Assembly: GCA_963791235.1 (NCBI GenBank)
Contig: CAWBRW010000030.1
Coordinates: 1 to 64,000 of the forward strand
Length of the DNA: 64,000 bases
Origin: JALORV01 sp963791235
Lineage (GTDB): Bacteria; Pseudomonadota; Gammaproteobacteria; Burkholderiales; Burkholderiaceae_F
Reading direction: 5' to 3'
A model generated the notes under the pieces. It had not been told where the DNA came from. It saw nothing but the letters and a program-made list of their open reading frames with translations, and ran no database searches. How positions within the stretch are numbered: position 1 is the stretch's first letter; every line of letters starts with the position of its first letter. The position numbers were made by a program, and so were the translations under genes. Below, piece after piece: positions 31,480 to 40,275 of this stretch.

Positions 31480-32372
31480 GGTGATTCCCCGGGATACCTG
31501 CCGCGGCTGTCGGCACGCAACGCATCGGCCAGGAACGACAGGCTGGGCGAATGCCCCGACTGCAGCGCGGTCAGGTGAAAGCGAGCGGGCTGATAGAGTT
31601 GCTCGGGCGGGTAAGTGTTGAAAGCGCCCAGGCAGTCACGACGAACGAAGAAAGCGTTGGTGCCCGCGAGGTTGCAGCACACGAGACCGTAGTCAGCCGC
31701 AAACGCGTCCACCCATGCGGCCAGTGACGAACCCTGATAGTCGTCGCCCTGCCAGGTGCGCTGCGGCTCGTACTTCACCGACACCCGCATCGGGTAGGGA
31801 AACTTGGCGTTGTACTCGCCAATCAGGATCCGGGGACGGAATGCCGAGACCGCGGGCGCGGCGACCTGCAGATCGTTGCCGTCGATGTCGACCGACAGCA
31901 GGTCCAGAGCGCCGAGCCTGGAAACCTCGGTTTCCAGCAGGACCGTCACGTTCTCCCGCGTCACCATCGCCTCGATCACGCGCAATCGGTCACTGACCGG
32001 CAGGGCCGCGCGGATGGCGGCGATGTTCGCCGGATCGCCGTCGACCCAGAGACCCCTCCAGCCCTTCAGCAGAAGGCAGTGCGAGTTGTTCTCGCGGCCG
32101 TCGCCGCAGCCGATTTCGGCAAACGAGCCGTTTTCGATGCCGAGCCGGCCGCAGATGTGAGCGATGATGCCGTCCTCGTCCGCCTGCGAGTAGACCTTGT
32201 AGCCGAAACCCGCGGGGTTTTCCGGCATGGCGTCTCGCACTTCGGATTGCAGGCGGGCGAGTTCACGCGACAGTTCGAGCTGCAATGAAGTGCCAAGCAG
32301 CGTCGCGACAGGCGACGCCGGCGCGTGCAGCACATACTTGAGAGAACGCTTGATCTGCGGAAGGAAGGCCAT
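31476..32372 (-). CDS. FkbM-like SAM-dependent methyltransferase
   Basis: An intact 298-residue protein. The core has YKVYSQADEDGIIAHICGRL, then FAEIGCGDGRENNSHCLLL and WRGLWVDGDPANIAAI, as in the FkbM-type methyltransferases found in polysaccharide loci. LDLLSVDIDGNDLQVAAP follows. A C-terminal segment of about 80 residues shows no domain I know. It would O-methylate a sugar of the surface polymer; substrate unknown. It lies 3 bases after the flippase gene and overlaps the next methyltransferase start. Confidence 0.72.
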   Translation of the reverse strand: MAFLPQIKRSLKYVLHAPASPVATLLGTSLQLELSRELARLQSEVRDAMPENPAGFGYKVYSQADEDGIIAHICGRLGIENGSFAEIGCGDGRENNSHCLLLKGWRGLWVDGDPANIAAIRAALPVSDRLRVIEAMVTRENVTVLLETEVSRLGALDLLSVDIDGNDLQVAAPAVSAFRPRILIGEYNAKFPYPMRVSVKYEPQRTWQGDDYQGSSLAAWVDAFAADYGLVCCNLAGTNAFFVRRDCLGAFNTYPPEQLYQPARFHLTALQSGHSPSLSFLADALRADSRGRYPGESP

Positions 32373-32375
32373 CGT

Positions 32376-33881
32376 TCAGGGAATGTCTGCTCGCGGGCGG
32401 CCTGCGGTAAGCCGATTGAGCAGCTGCTTTTCCTCCGGCGAAAGCAGCCCGAAGATAGCACGCACGGCGTAGAAGACAGTCATCGCCGCCGCCGCGCTGA
32501 CGATCCATTGCAGCCAGGTCGACGAGTGCATGCCGGCCAGCAGGACTAGCAATTGGCCGCCAAGCCCGACGGCGATTCCGGTCAGGAACCTGAGCCGGCC
32601 GACGGGCGCCCGTAGTGCCAGGGAGCGTCTTGCGACTGCGCGGAACAGGAGCGACGTCCCGAGTCCAAGCAGCATTGCGACCGCGGCTCCCGGCGCACCC
32701 CAGCGCGGTACGAGGAGTGCGATGGCGATGACGACGACGATCGCGGTGAGCGTCGCAAACCGCGCCGGCAAGCCGGCTTTGCCGTAGGCCGCCACGATGG
32801 TGCTGACGGGTATCGAAACCGCGGGGATGCAGAACGCAATCCAGAGGATGCGGAACACGGTGACCACTTCAGGCGTGCCCTGTTCACCGAGCCACAGGCG
32901 GAAGAACGGCGCCGCCAGCAGAACGCCCGGAAGCAGCAGCGGTGCGACGATCGCAATCACGCCCCGCTCGAGGGCTTCGACGAACTCGGTGATCCGCTCG
33001 CGGCTGCCCGTAGCGTGCAACCCGGTGGCATGAGGAAAGGCGAAAGAGGTCAGCGCGACCACCGCGGAGAGCGCCTTGTTGGCAACGTTTGCACAAAGGG
33101 CATAGATCCCGGCCACGGCCGGAGTAGCAACGGCCGAGACCAGGATGCGGTCGCCTTGGTAGACCACTGCGCTCGCCAACTGGGACGCAAACATCCCTGC
33201 CGAAAACCGCGCGCCGTCGCGGAGGATCGATCCATCGAAACGCCATGGACCCTGCCAATCGATCCTGCGGCGGACAGCGAGCATTGTGATGACGGCGGAT
33301 CCGACGCTCAGCGCAATGCCGATCGCGACCACTTCATGCATCGGCCGGGCCGATCGGACAAGAACGAGCGCACCACCCCACAGGAGCGCGCTGCCGATCG
33401 TCTGTATCGCGGTGATCAGCACGAAGGACTGCGCCGACCGTGCCAGCACGCCCGGAATCACGGTGACGAGCGACACGATGATCCACACGGCGCTCCACCG
33501 CACCAGGGTGGCCGCGGCGGTCTCGCCGAGCGTCGCGGCAAAGCCGAGAGACTCGCCGATGGGGTCGGCCGTGATCCAGACCAGGGCACCCAGGGCCACA
33601 CCGATCACGCTCAGCGCACCGACGAATGTAACCAGCGTGCGCGCTGCATCGACGGTTCCTCCCGCCAGCAGGGACGAGAACCGTCGCACCGCCAGTGCGG
33701 TGATTCCGCAGTCGAGTTGGACCGCCAGCAACGGAGTGACGAAACAGATCATCAGCACGCCGAAGCGCTCGGCACCGAGGAGCCGGAGCAGGGATGGCGT
33801 GACCAGAAAGATCACTGCCAAGGGCAGCGCCCAGCTCGCGAGTCCCCAGAGGGCACGCGCTGACAGGCGGCGCGCGCTCAC
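32376..33881 (-). CDS. Polysaccharide flippase (Wzx-like, MOP superfamily)
   Basis: An intact 501-residue protein with about 12-14 hydrophobic segments spread along its length, for example ALPLAVIFLVTPSLLRLLGA and IAIVAPLLLPGVLLAAPFF. The pattern (YQGDRILVSAVATPAVAGIY, AFCIPAVSIPVSTIVAAYGK) is that of O-antigen/teichoic-acid flippases. It would move lipid-linked sugar units across the inner membrane. The cluster also has a Wzm/Wzt ABC exporter, so two export routes, or a decoration pathway with GtrA, are possible. It lies 8 bases upstream of neither ATP-binding nor polymerase genes; hldC is the next gene upstream. Confidence 0.83.
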   Translation of the reverse strand: MSARRLSARALWGLASWALPLAVIFLVTPSLLRLLGAERFGVLMICFVTPLLAVQLDCGITALAVRRFSSLLAGGTVDAARTLVTFVGALSVIGVALGALVWITADPIGESLGFAATLGETAAATLVRWSAVWIIVSLVTVIPGVLARSAQSFVLITAIQTIGSALLWGGALVLVRSARPMHEVVAIGIALSVGSAVITMLAVRRRIDWQGPWRFDGSILRDGARFSAGMFASQLASAVVYQGDRILVSAVATPAVAGIYALCANVANKALSAVVALTSFAFPHATGLHATGSRERITEFVEALERGVIAIVAPLLLPGVLLAAPFFRLWLGEQGTPEVVTVFRILWIAFCIPAVSIPVSTIVAAYGKAGLPARFATLTAIVVVIAIALLVPRWGAPGAAVAMLLGLGTSLLFRAVARRSLALRAPVGRLRFLTGIAVGLGGQLLVLLAGMHSSTWLQWIVSAAAAMTVFYAVRAIFGLLSPEEKQLLNRLTAGRPRADIP

Positions 33882-33889
33882 GTTGGCCG

Positions 33890-34381
33890 TCAGGCGCCGA
33901 GTGATCGCACGCGGGCGATCAGGTCCGTGGTGGAACGCTGGTGGACAAACGGAATCGCCACCGCCCGCCCGCCCCAGGTCCGCACCAACGCGGTTTCCGG
34001 CAGCTGCTCGACGTCGTAGTCGCCGCCCTTGACGTAAACATCGGGCCGCACAATCTCGAGCGGGATCAGCGGCACCTGTTCCGAGAAGATCGTGACAAGG
34101 CTCACACTGTCGAGCGCAGCCACGAGTGCGGCGCGGTCAGACTCCGAACTGATGGGCCGGTCGTTGCCCTTGCCGAGCTGGCGCACCGACGCGTCGCTGT
34201 TGACAGCGACCACGAGCGATGCGCCGAGGGCTCTGGCCTGCGCCAGGTAGGTCGCATGGCCACGGTGCAGGATGTCAAAAACGCCGTTGGTGAACACGAT
34301 CGGCCGCGCCAGGGCCGCGCTGCGGCGCTGTAGCTCGTTGCGGTCGACGATCTTGCCTTCGAAGGCTGCGGTCGACTTCAT
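33890..34381 (-). CDS. hldC: D-glycero-beta-D-manno-heptose 1-phosphate adenylyltransferase
   Basis: A 163-residue cytidylyltransferase-fold enzyme equal to the C-terminal half of HldE. IVFTNGVFDILHRGHATYLA carries the HxGH nucleotide motif, and DVYVKGGDYDVEQLPE follows. It makes ADP-D,D-heptose from heptose-1-phosphate and ATP. The start overlaps the stop of gmhB (ATGA). With hldA, hldD and gmhB alongside, the whole ADP-heptose pathway is present as separate genes except the GmhA isomerase, which is not in the window. Confidence 0.94.
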   Translation of the reverse strand: MKSTAAFEGKIVDRNELQRRSAALARPIVFTNGVFDILHRGHATYLAQARALGASLVVAVNSDASVRQLGKGNDRPISSESDRAALVAALDSVSLVTIFSEQVPLIPLEIVRPDVYVKGGDYDVEQLPETALVRTWGGRAVAIPFVHQRSTTDLIARVRSLGA

Positions 34382-34989
34382 TGGCGCACGGGGACCGGGG
34401 GTGTGATGGACCTGATGAAGTCGCGGTCGGACACTGCTTCGTCGAGGCGCTTGAAGGAGGACGTGGCGAGGCCCACCGGAACCGTTTCAGGTTCCTGACA
34501 CGCGTCGGTCCAGAGCAATACGCGATTCGGAACAGCGGCAGCCTGGGCTGCCATCAAATCCGACTCACGGTCCCCGAACATCACCGAGCGTCCGAGGTCC
34601 AGCTGAAGTTCGCGCGCTGCGGTGAGCAGCATTCCGGCCGCCGGCTTGCGGCAGTCGCAGTCCCGTCGATAGAGGCCAAAAGCCTCCGTCGGATGATGCG
34701 GGCAGTAATAGACGCCGTTCAGCGGCGCGCCGGCGTCGGCGAATTGCTGCTTCATCCAGAGAGTCAGGTGGTTGAAGGTGATCTCGTCGTACAACCCGCG
34801 TCCAATGCCGGACTGGTTCGTGACGACTACCAGCGCGAAGCCCAGGCGATGCAGGCCGCGTGCGCCTTCCAGCACCCCAGGCACGAAGGTGAAATCCTCG
34901 CGATGACTGACGTAACCGCGGTCGATGTTGATGACGCCATCGCGATCAAGGAAGGCGGCGGGTCGCGTACCCGGAGGTCCGGCACTCAT
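34378..34989 (-). CDS. gmhB: D-glycero-beta-D-manno-heptose 1,7-bisphosphate 7-phosphatase
   Basis: A 203-residue HAD phosphatase. The nucleophile motif is AAFLDRDGVINIDRGYV, followed by LVVVTNQSGIGRGLYDE, the zinc-binding cysteine loop YYCPHHPTEAFGLYRRDCDC, and SVMFGDRESDLMAAQAA. It removes the 7-phosphate between HldA and HldC. ATGA overlaps on both sides tie it to hldD and hldC. Confidence 0.95.
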   Translation of the reverse strand: MSAGPPGTRPAAFLDRDGVINIDRGYVSHREDFTFVPGVLEGARGLHRLGFALVVVTNQSGIGRGLYDEITFNHLTLWMKQQFADAGAPLNGVYYCPHHPTEAFGLYRRDCDCRKPAAGMLLTAARELQLDLGRSVMFGDRESDLMAAQAAAVPNRVLLWTDACQEPETVPVGLATSSFKRLDEAVSDRDFIRSITPPVPVRQ

Positions 34990-35978
34990 TCGGCGTGCTT
35001 CAGCAGCCAGCGCACGTAGCTTGCGGTGCCATGCTCGACGGGTTGGAACGACGTGTCGCAGCCGGCCGCGCGCAGCTTCGACAGGTCGGCCTGCGTATAG
35101 GCCTGATACTTCCCCAGTAGTGCCGCGGGAAACGGCACGTACTCGATCAGGCCTTCGCCGACAGCCTGCACCAGCGACAGCGGCCTCTGGCCCCGGCTCT
35201 CACGCATCGTGTTGACCACGGAGAGCGCGACATCGTTGAACGGTTGCGCACGTCCGGTCCCGACGTTGTAGATGCCGGATACCGGCCGGTTCCAGAAATG
35301 CAGGTTGACCGCGACGACATCGTCAACATGGACGAAGTCGCGCCGCTGCTCCCCGCTCGTGTAGCCATGGCTTCCCTCGAACAGCCGCACCTTGCCATCC
35401 GCGTGGAACTGATTGAAGTGATGGAACGCGACCGAGGCCATGCGACCCTTGTGCGTCTCCCGCGGGCCGTACACGTTGAAGTACCGCAGCCCGCTGACCG
35501 GTGCCTTCAGCTGCCCAAGCTCGCGCCGCACGATCTGGTCGAACAGGAACTTCGAGTAGCCGTATACGTTGAGCGGCTTCTCGTTCCCACGTTCCTCGGC
35601 GAACGCCGGCCCGAGACCATAGACCGACCCCGACGACGCATAGATGAACGGCACGCCGCTTTCCTGGCACCAGCGGAACAGCTCCAGCGAGTAGCGGAAG
35701 TTGTTGTCGAGCATGTAGCGTCCGTCGGTCTCCATCGTGTCGGAACAGGCGCCCTGATGGAACACGACCTCCGGCTTCGGCAAGGCGCGGCGTCGGAGCA
35801 GTTCGCGGAACTCCGCCTTGTCCAGGTAGTCCGCGATCTCGCAATCGACGAGATTGCGGAACTTCTCCGACCGGGTGAGGTTGTCGACCGCGATGATGTC
35901 CCGCTCGCCGACGTCGTTCAGCGCCTTGACATTGTTGGCGCCTACGAAACCGGCAGCGCCGGTCACGATGATCGTCAT
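34986..35978 (-). CDS. hldD: ADP-L-glycero-D-manno-heptose 6-epimerase
   Basis: A 330-residue SDR-family epimerase. The nucleotide-binding motif is IIVTGAAGFVGANNVKALND, and the active-site YGYSKFLFDQIVRR and ALPKPEVVFHQGACSDT match HldD (RfaD). It converts ADP-D,D-heptose to ADP-L,D-heptose, the donor used by WaaC. The C-terminal RAAGCDTSFQPVEHGTASYV is typical. ATGA overlaps link it to hldA upstream and gmhB downstream. Confidence 0.95.
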   Translation of the reverse strand: MTIIVTGAAGFVGANNVKALNDVGERDIIAVDNLTRSEKFRNLVDCEIADYLDKAEFRELLRRRALPKPEVVFHQGACSDTMETDGRYMLDNNFRYSLELFRWCQESGVPFIYASSGSVYGLGPAFAEERGNEKPLNVYGYSKFLFDQIVRRELGQLKAPVSGLRYFNVYGPRETHKGRMASVAFHHFNQFHADGKVRLFEGSHGYTSGEQRRDFVHVDDVVAVNLHFWNRPVSGIYNVGTGRAQPFNDVALSVVNTMRESRGQRPLSLVQAVGEGLIEYVPFPAALLGKYQAYTQADLSKLRAAGCDTSFQPVEHGTASYVRWLLKHAE

Positions 35979-36937
35979 GACAGCTGCCCAAAGAGTTCGT
36001 TGTAGGAGACGGTCGCCGTGCCGAGTTTGCCGACGACGATGCTACCGGCCCGGTTGGCCACTTTCACCGCTTCCCAGAGGCCCATGCCGGCCGCGAGCAT
36101 CACCGCCAGCGTTGCGATAACAGTGTCGCCAGCGCCGCTGACATCGAAGACTTCACGTGCCTCTGCAGGCACGGAGCGCTGTCCTTCGGCTGTGTAGAGG
36201 GTCATACCTTCCTCGCTACGCGTGAGCAACAGTGCCTCGAGATTCAGATCGGCACGCAGTCGCTGAGCGCGTTCCGTCAAATCGGCCTCATCCCTCCACC
36301 GTCCGACGACGGCGCGCAGCTCGGACAGATTGGGCGTGACGAGCGTGGAACCAGCATAACGCGAGTAGTCGTCGCCCTTGGGATCGATCAGCACGCGCTT
36401 GCCGGCAGACCGGGCCAGTTCGACCATCTGGGCGATGTGCGCGAGCCCACCCTTGCCGTAATCGGACAATACGACGAGATCGCAGTCGGTAAGAACGGCC
36501 GCGTAATGCTCCAATTGGGCGCGCAGCACTTCGCTGTGAGGCTGGCTGTCGAAATCGATGCGCAGCATCTGCTGCTGCCGCCCGATGACGCGCACCTTGA
36601 CCGTCGTGGCAAGCGTAGCGTCAGGCTGCGGACGGCCTTCTACCGCAGCCTCGCCTAGGAGCCGCTCGATTGCTCTGCCGGCCTCATCTTCGCCGACCAC
36701 GGTCAACAACCGCGCCCGTGCACCCAGTGACGTCATGTTGCGCGCGACGTTTGCGGCGCCCCCGAGCCGCTCCTCGATTCGTCCGATCTTAACGATCGGC
36801 ACCGGCGCCTCCGGCGAGATCCGCTCGACCTCCCCGAACCAGTAGCGGTCCAGCATGACATCGCCGACAAGCAGCACGCGGCAGGCGGCCAACTGATCAA
36901 GGTGGGGGTGCTTCATGTCGGCACTGTGCTCCATCAC
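35975..36937 (-). CDS. hldA: D-glycero-beta-D-manno-heptose-7-phosphate kinase
   Basis: A 320-residue PfkB/ribokinase-family enzyme equal to the N-terminal half of HldE (RfaE1). Motifs are VLLVGDVMLDRYWFGEVERI, GGAANVARNMTSLGA, and the catalytic VFDVSGAGDTVIATLAV. It phosphorylates heptose-7-phosphate to the 1,7-bisphosphate. Two starts are possible, ATG 36937 (MMEHSADMKHPHLD) or the inner MKHPHLDQ at 36916. GtrA lies 10 bases upstream of the start. Confidence 0.94.
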   Translation of the reverse strand: MMEHSADMKHPHLDQLAACRVLLVGDVMLDRYWFGEVERISPEAPVPIVKIGRIEERLGGAANVARNMTSLGARARLLTVVGEDEAGRAIERLLGEAAVEGRPQPDATLATTVKVRVIGRQQQMLRIDFDSQPHSEVLRAQLEHYAAVLTDCDLVVLSDYGKGGLAHIAQMVELARSAGKRVLIDPKGDDYSRYAGSTLVTPNLSELRAVVGRWRDEADLTERAQRLRADLNLEALLLTRSEEGMTLYTAEGQRSVPAEAREVFDVSGAGDTVIATLAVMLAAGMGLWEAVKVANRAGSIVVGKLGTATVSYNELFGQLS

Positions 36938-36947
36938 GCCAAGCCTT

Positions 36948-37355
36948 TCAGGGATTCGACCGGACTTGGGGTCGGAACACCCAAAGTTTGGCTCCCAGGA
37001 AGTTGATGATCAGTCCGACCGCTGATCCGACCGCCAGCGGCATCACCAGCCAGGCGATTAGCTGCGGCCAGATCATCAGGCAAATCGAATAGACCACGAG
37101 GTTGGCGCTCGCGCCAATAACCTGGACCGAAAAGTATCGACCGTACTCGGATGCACGCGCCGTGGCGGAATCTGCGCTGCTTTCAAATGTGAACCGACGG
37201 TTCAGTGCCCACGTGGCAACTACTGCGACGGCGAAAGAGGCGATGCGCGCCGCGTACGGATTGGCTCCGCCGTAGCGGACGAGCGCAGTGAGCACGCCGG
37301 CATCGACAGCGAAGCCGACGGTCCCGACAGCGACGAAGGCCGCGAATCGTCTCAA
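36948..37355 (-). CDS. GtrA-family membrane protein
   Basis: A small protein of 135 residues with four hydrophobic segments (FVAVGTVGFAVDAGVLTAL, IASFAVAVVATWALNRRFTF, VVYSICLMIWPQLIAWLV, LAVGSAVGLIINFLGAKLWV). The NRRFTF signature after TM2 is typical of GtrA. These proteins are thought to help move undecaprenyl-linked glucose or similar sugars. The longer frame from 37532 runs through the upstream glycosyltransferase. I chose TTG 37355, after GGGAGGGGGG and overlapping the preceding stop (TTGA). Next to a DPM-like GT2 gene, this forms a decoration pair. Confidence 0.85.
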   Translation of the reverse strand: MRRFAAFVAVGTVGFAVDAGVLTALVRYGGANPYAARIASFAVAVVATWALNRRFTFESSADSATARASEYGRYFSVQVIGASANLVVYSICLMIWPQLIAWLVMPLAVGSAVGLIINFLGAKLWVFRPQVRSNP

Positions 37356-38368
37356 CCCCCCTCCCGTCTCGACCCGCTCGAGGAGAGAAAGTGCAGTTCG
37401 CTGCGGCGGCGCTCGTGGTATGCAACGGAGTCGAGCACGAGTCCAACGCCGAGCAAGGAAAAGGCGACGATTTCGAGCGCCGCCGCTAGCACCGCCGAGG
37501 GCACATGTTCGATATACCCGGTATCGAGCCAATCTGCGAACACCGGAATGGCCACGAGCAGGCCGGCGATACCGAATAGGGCACTCAGAGCCGAGAAGAA
37601 CGCAAGCGGGCGGTAGAAGCGCAAGATCTGCGCGATCGTCGACACGACGCGAGCGCCGTCCGACAACGTGTTGAGCTTGGACACACTGCCGGCCGGACGG
37701 TCACGGTACTCGACCTCGATCTCCCGGACACGCATGCGCCTATGTAGCGCGTGCAGCGTCATGTCGGTTTCGATCTGGAATCCTTCCACCAGAATCGGAT
37801 AGCTCTTGACGAAGGCTCGGCTGAGGGCGCGATAGCCGCTCATGATGTCGACCAGCTTCGATCGGAACAGGCGGTTGACCAGCGTCTGCACCATGCGGTT
37901 GCCGAAGTTATGAAAGCGCCGTTTGTTCTCGGACGCGTAGTGGCCGCCCGAACGGCGGTCCCCGATCACCATGTCGGCTTCACCGGCCAGCACCGGGCGA
38001 ACGAGGTCGTGGATGCGGTCGGCCGGATAGGTCAAGTCGGCGTCCGACAGCACGTAGACGTCGGCGTCGATGTCGAGGAACGCACGGCGCACGGCGTTGC
38101 CTTTGCCTTGGCGCGGCTCGGCGATAACGCTGCCCTTTATGCCGCGATCGAGCAGGGCCTGCGTTGCAAGTCGGCAGGTGGCATCGCTCGAGTTGTTATC
38201 GACCACATAGATTTCAGCGTCCGGGGCGGCAGCGTGGAACGCCTCGATTGTGGCCTTAATCGTAATTTCTTCGTTGTACGCGGGAAGGACGATCGCAAGT
38301 CGTGGTCCGCCTCTGCCAATGGGTGCCGCCATACGGGACATCGCAGTCGCCTCGAGTTCGTAATTCAT
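37352..38368 (-). CDS. GT2-family polyprenyl-phosphate glycosyltransferase
   Basis: A dolichol-phosphate-mannose-synthase-like protein of about 338 residues. The GT-A domain has LAIVLPAYNEEITIKATIEA, IYVVDNNSSDAT, the metal motif LSDADLTYPADRIHDLV and GYRALSRAFVKSYPIL. Two hydrophobic segments close the protein (LAFFSALSALFGIAGLLVAI and AALEIVAFSLLGVGLVLD). It would load a sugar onto undecaprenyl phosphate for periplasmic transfer, with GtrA as partner. The start at ATG 38368 (MNYELEATAMSRM) follows AGAAGAG; the frame is open to 38422. It is 57 bases downstream of the multi-TM gene, a candidate acceptor enzyme. Confidence 0.9.
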   Translation of the reverse strand: MNYELEATAMSRMAAPIGRGGPRLAIVLPAYNEEITIKATIEAFHAAAPDAEIYVVDNNSSDATCRLATQALLDRGIKGSVIAEPRQGKGNAVRRAFLDIDADVYVLSDADLTYPADRIHDLVRPVLAGEADMVIGDRRSGGHYASENKRRFHNFGNRMVQTLVNRLFRSKLVDIMSGYRALSRAFVKSYPILVEGFQIETDMTLHALHRRMRVREIEVEYRDRPAGSVSKLNTLSDGARVVSTIAQILRFYRPLAFFSALSALFGIAGLLVAIPVFADWLDTGYIEHVPSAVLAAALEIVAFSLLGVGLVLDSVAYHERRRSELHFLSSSGSRREGG

Positions 38369-38425
38369 TTCATGCTCTTCTGATCGCGCGAAAATTCGAC
38401 ATATCGGTCCGTCCACCGTCACGTG

Positions 38426-40226
38426 TCACTTCGACCGTGCCGCATATTCCGGGCTGTTCAGAATGCTCTGTACAAGCCCTGTGCGCTTCAGGCGGCCGGA
38501 CACCACCGCATCGCAGCTGTTGATGAAGCTCTCTGCATCAGGGAGTCGTCCCAGCAAGGCTACATACGCTGAGTTTATGAACTCACCGTCACTGCTCGGG
38601 TAAACATCGGTGCGGGCCACCTCCTTCGCACACTTCTGATCCGCCTTCGGCATCGCGCGCCAGGGAATGAGCCGATCGGCCTCTGAAAGTCGGCGGCGAA
38701 AGGGGTTTCGCAGACCCAGTTTCGGCTGCAGCAGACTCGCCTGAAAAGTTGGAGTGATTGCCAGCCGTGGATCAAGTACCAGAACCGCTTCGGAAGCCTC
38801 CAGCGGTCGATTTGGCACAACGAACACTTCGTCAGCAACGCGCATCATGCGGAAATCGGCTATGTGCCGGAGCGCCCGACCTCCTAGTGTGAGCTGGTGC
38901 TCCCCAAAGTACGTTTCGAAATCGCCGCCCGCTACACCCCTCAGTCGGATGGCGGCAACCTCGACGGGGCCTTCTGCTATGAGCCGGATCTGTTGACCTC
39001 GGATCTGTGCGTCCTTGGGCGCCGAGGAGTCCGCCTTCAACGATGTAATAACCAGAGGTGCAGTCAGGGCGAGCGAAGCCAGAACGGCCAGGCGCCTCCG
39101 CTTCGTCCACGCATCTCGTAGAGCGACCAGCGTCAGCACCACAAGCACCGGAAACAGCCACTTCCAGTAGTGGATGTTGAGGTAGCGCCAGACGCCCGAC
39201 GGCAGGAAGTCTGGGTAGGCGAGGTACAGCATGAAGGAGATCCATATCGCCGCAGTCACGGCGAACAGGCGCCGGTCACACAGGGTCAGATACACCAGCG
39301 CCCAAAGTCCCAAAGAAACGAGCGGATAGCGTTCCAGAAGTCCGGTGCCCTCGCCGAAGAACGGCCTTGGATCGCCGAAGATCACGGCGTAGCGGAACGG
39401 AATGATTGCCGGATCCAGGCCCAGTCCGGAGGACTGTTGCATGTACACGGAGGGCCGGAGTCCGTAGATCGCCAAGTGCAGACCCAAGTAGGCAACCACC
39501 ACGGCGCCTCCAGCCATGGCAGGCAGCAGCAGTCGCCGTGCGATCGGTGCAGCGGACTCGTCCGGGCGCAGGGTCTGCCACGCGACATGCAGGGCGATTG
39601 GCAGCAACGGTGCCACGTCGACAGGTCTAAAGGCCGCCACGAGCGCGACGAGGCCCGTCATCAACGACACGCGCCTGGGCGTGAAACCATCGCGTAGCGA
39701 GCTCACGTAGACGAGAAATACCGCGATATAGAGCGCCGCGACCGGAGTGGTCGTCCAAGGTATGACGTACTGCGCGAGCAGCACGGTCGGGAGCACGGCT
39801 CCCACGAGGAAGGCGGCCGCGCCGCCGAGGACGCCCACGCCGAGTTGCCTTCCCAGTTGCATCATCAGCCAGGCCATCGCCACAAAAGAGACGAGGTTCA
39901 CGAAGAAGAACTGCGTGGTAGGGCTGGAACCGAGCGAAGGGTCCTGCGAGCAGCGCATACGTCAGCGGATACCAATGTTGCGTCGGATCCAGGTCCCACC
40001 GTCCGAAGGCCTCGGCGGACTTCAGGTACTGCGACTGATCCCACCATCCCCACCAACCCAGCGGGTATGGGGAGTTTCCCGGCAGAAAGCCAATCGACAA
40101 GTAGGCTCCGCAGAACACTGCAGCGAGCGCGGCAAGGAACAGGACCTGCAGCCGACCGGTGCGTGACCAAGCGAGGGCGGGCAGTACCGAAGCTGTCGTT
40201 CCCGTGAGGTTCAAGCCCATCTGCAA
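38426..40226 (-). CDS. Multi-TM protein with C-terminal DUF4214-like domain (one frame change)
   Basis: About 600 residues. The N-terminal 400 residues carry about ten hydrophobic segments. After TM1 the loop reads WWGWWDQSQYLKSAEAFGRW and HWYPLTYALLAGPFARFQP, like the acidic loop of GT-C lipid-linked-sugar transferases. The last 60 residues (FINSAYVALLGRLPDAESFI, LVQSILNSPEYAARSK) resemble DUF4214, a module of cell-surface and polysaccharide proteins. The frame changes near 39915 (before QFFFVNLVSFVAM). The GT2 and GtrA genes downstream suggest it is the transferase that uses their lipid-linked sugar. That role is inferred; a polymerase role is also possible. Confidence 0.72.
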
Positions 40227-40275
40227 TGTCTCGCTTGCGGCAGCGCGCGCCAGCCGATGGCCGGCAAGCGTGCGG

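Noticed and set aside
37356..37532. Longer GtrA protein starting at 37532
   Set aside because: The extra 59 residues are Arg-rich and overlap the C-terminus of the GT2 gene; the TTGA overlap start fits the cluster's pattern.
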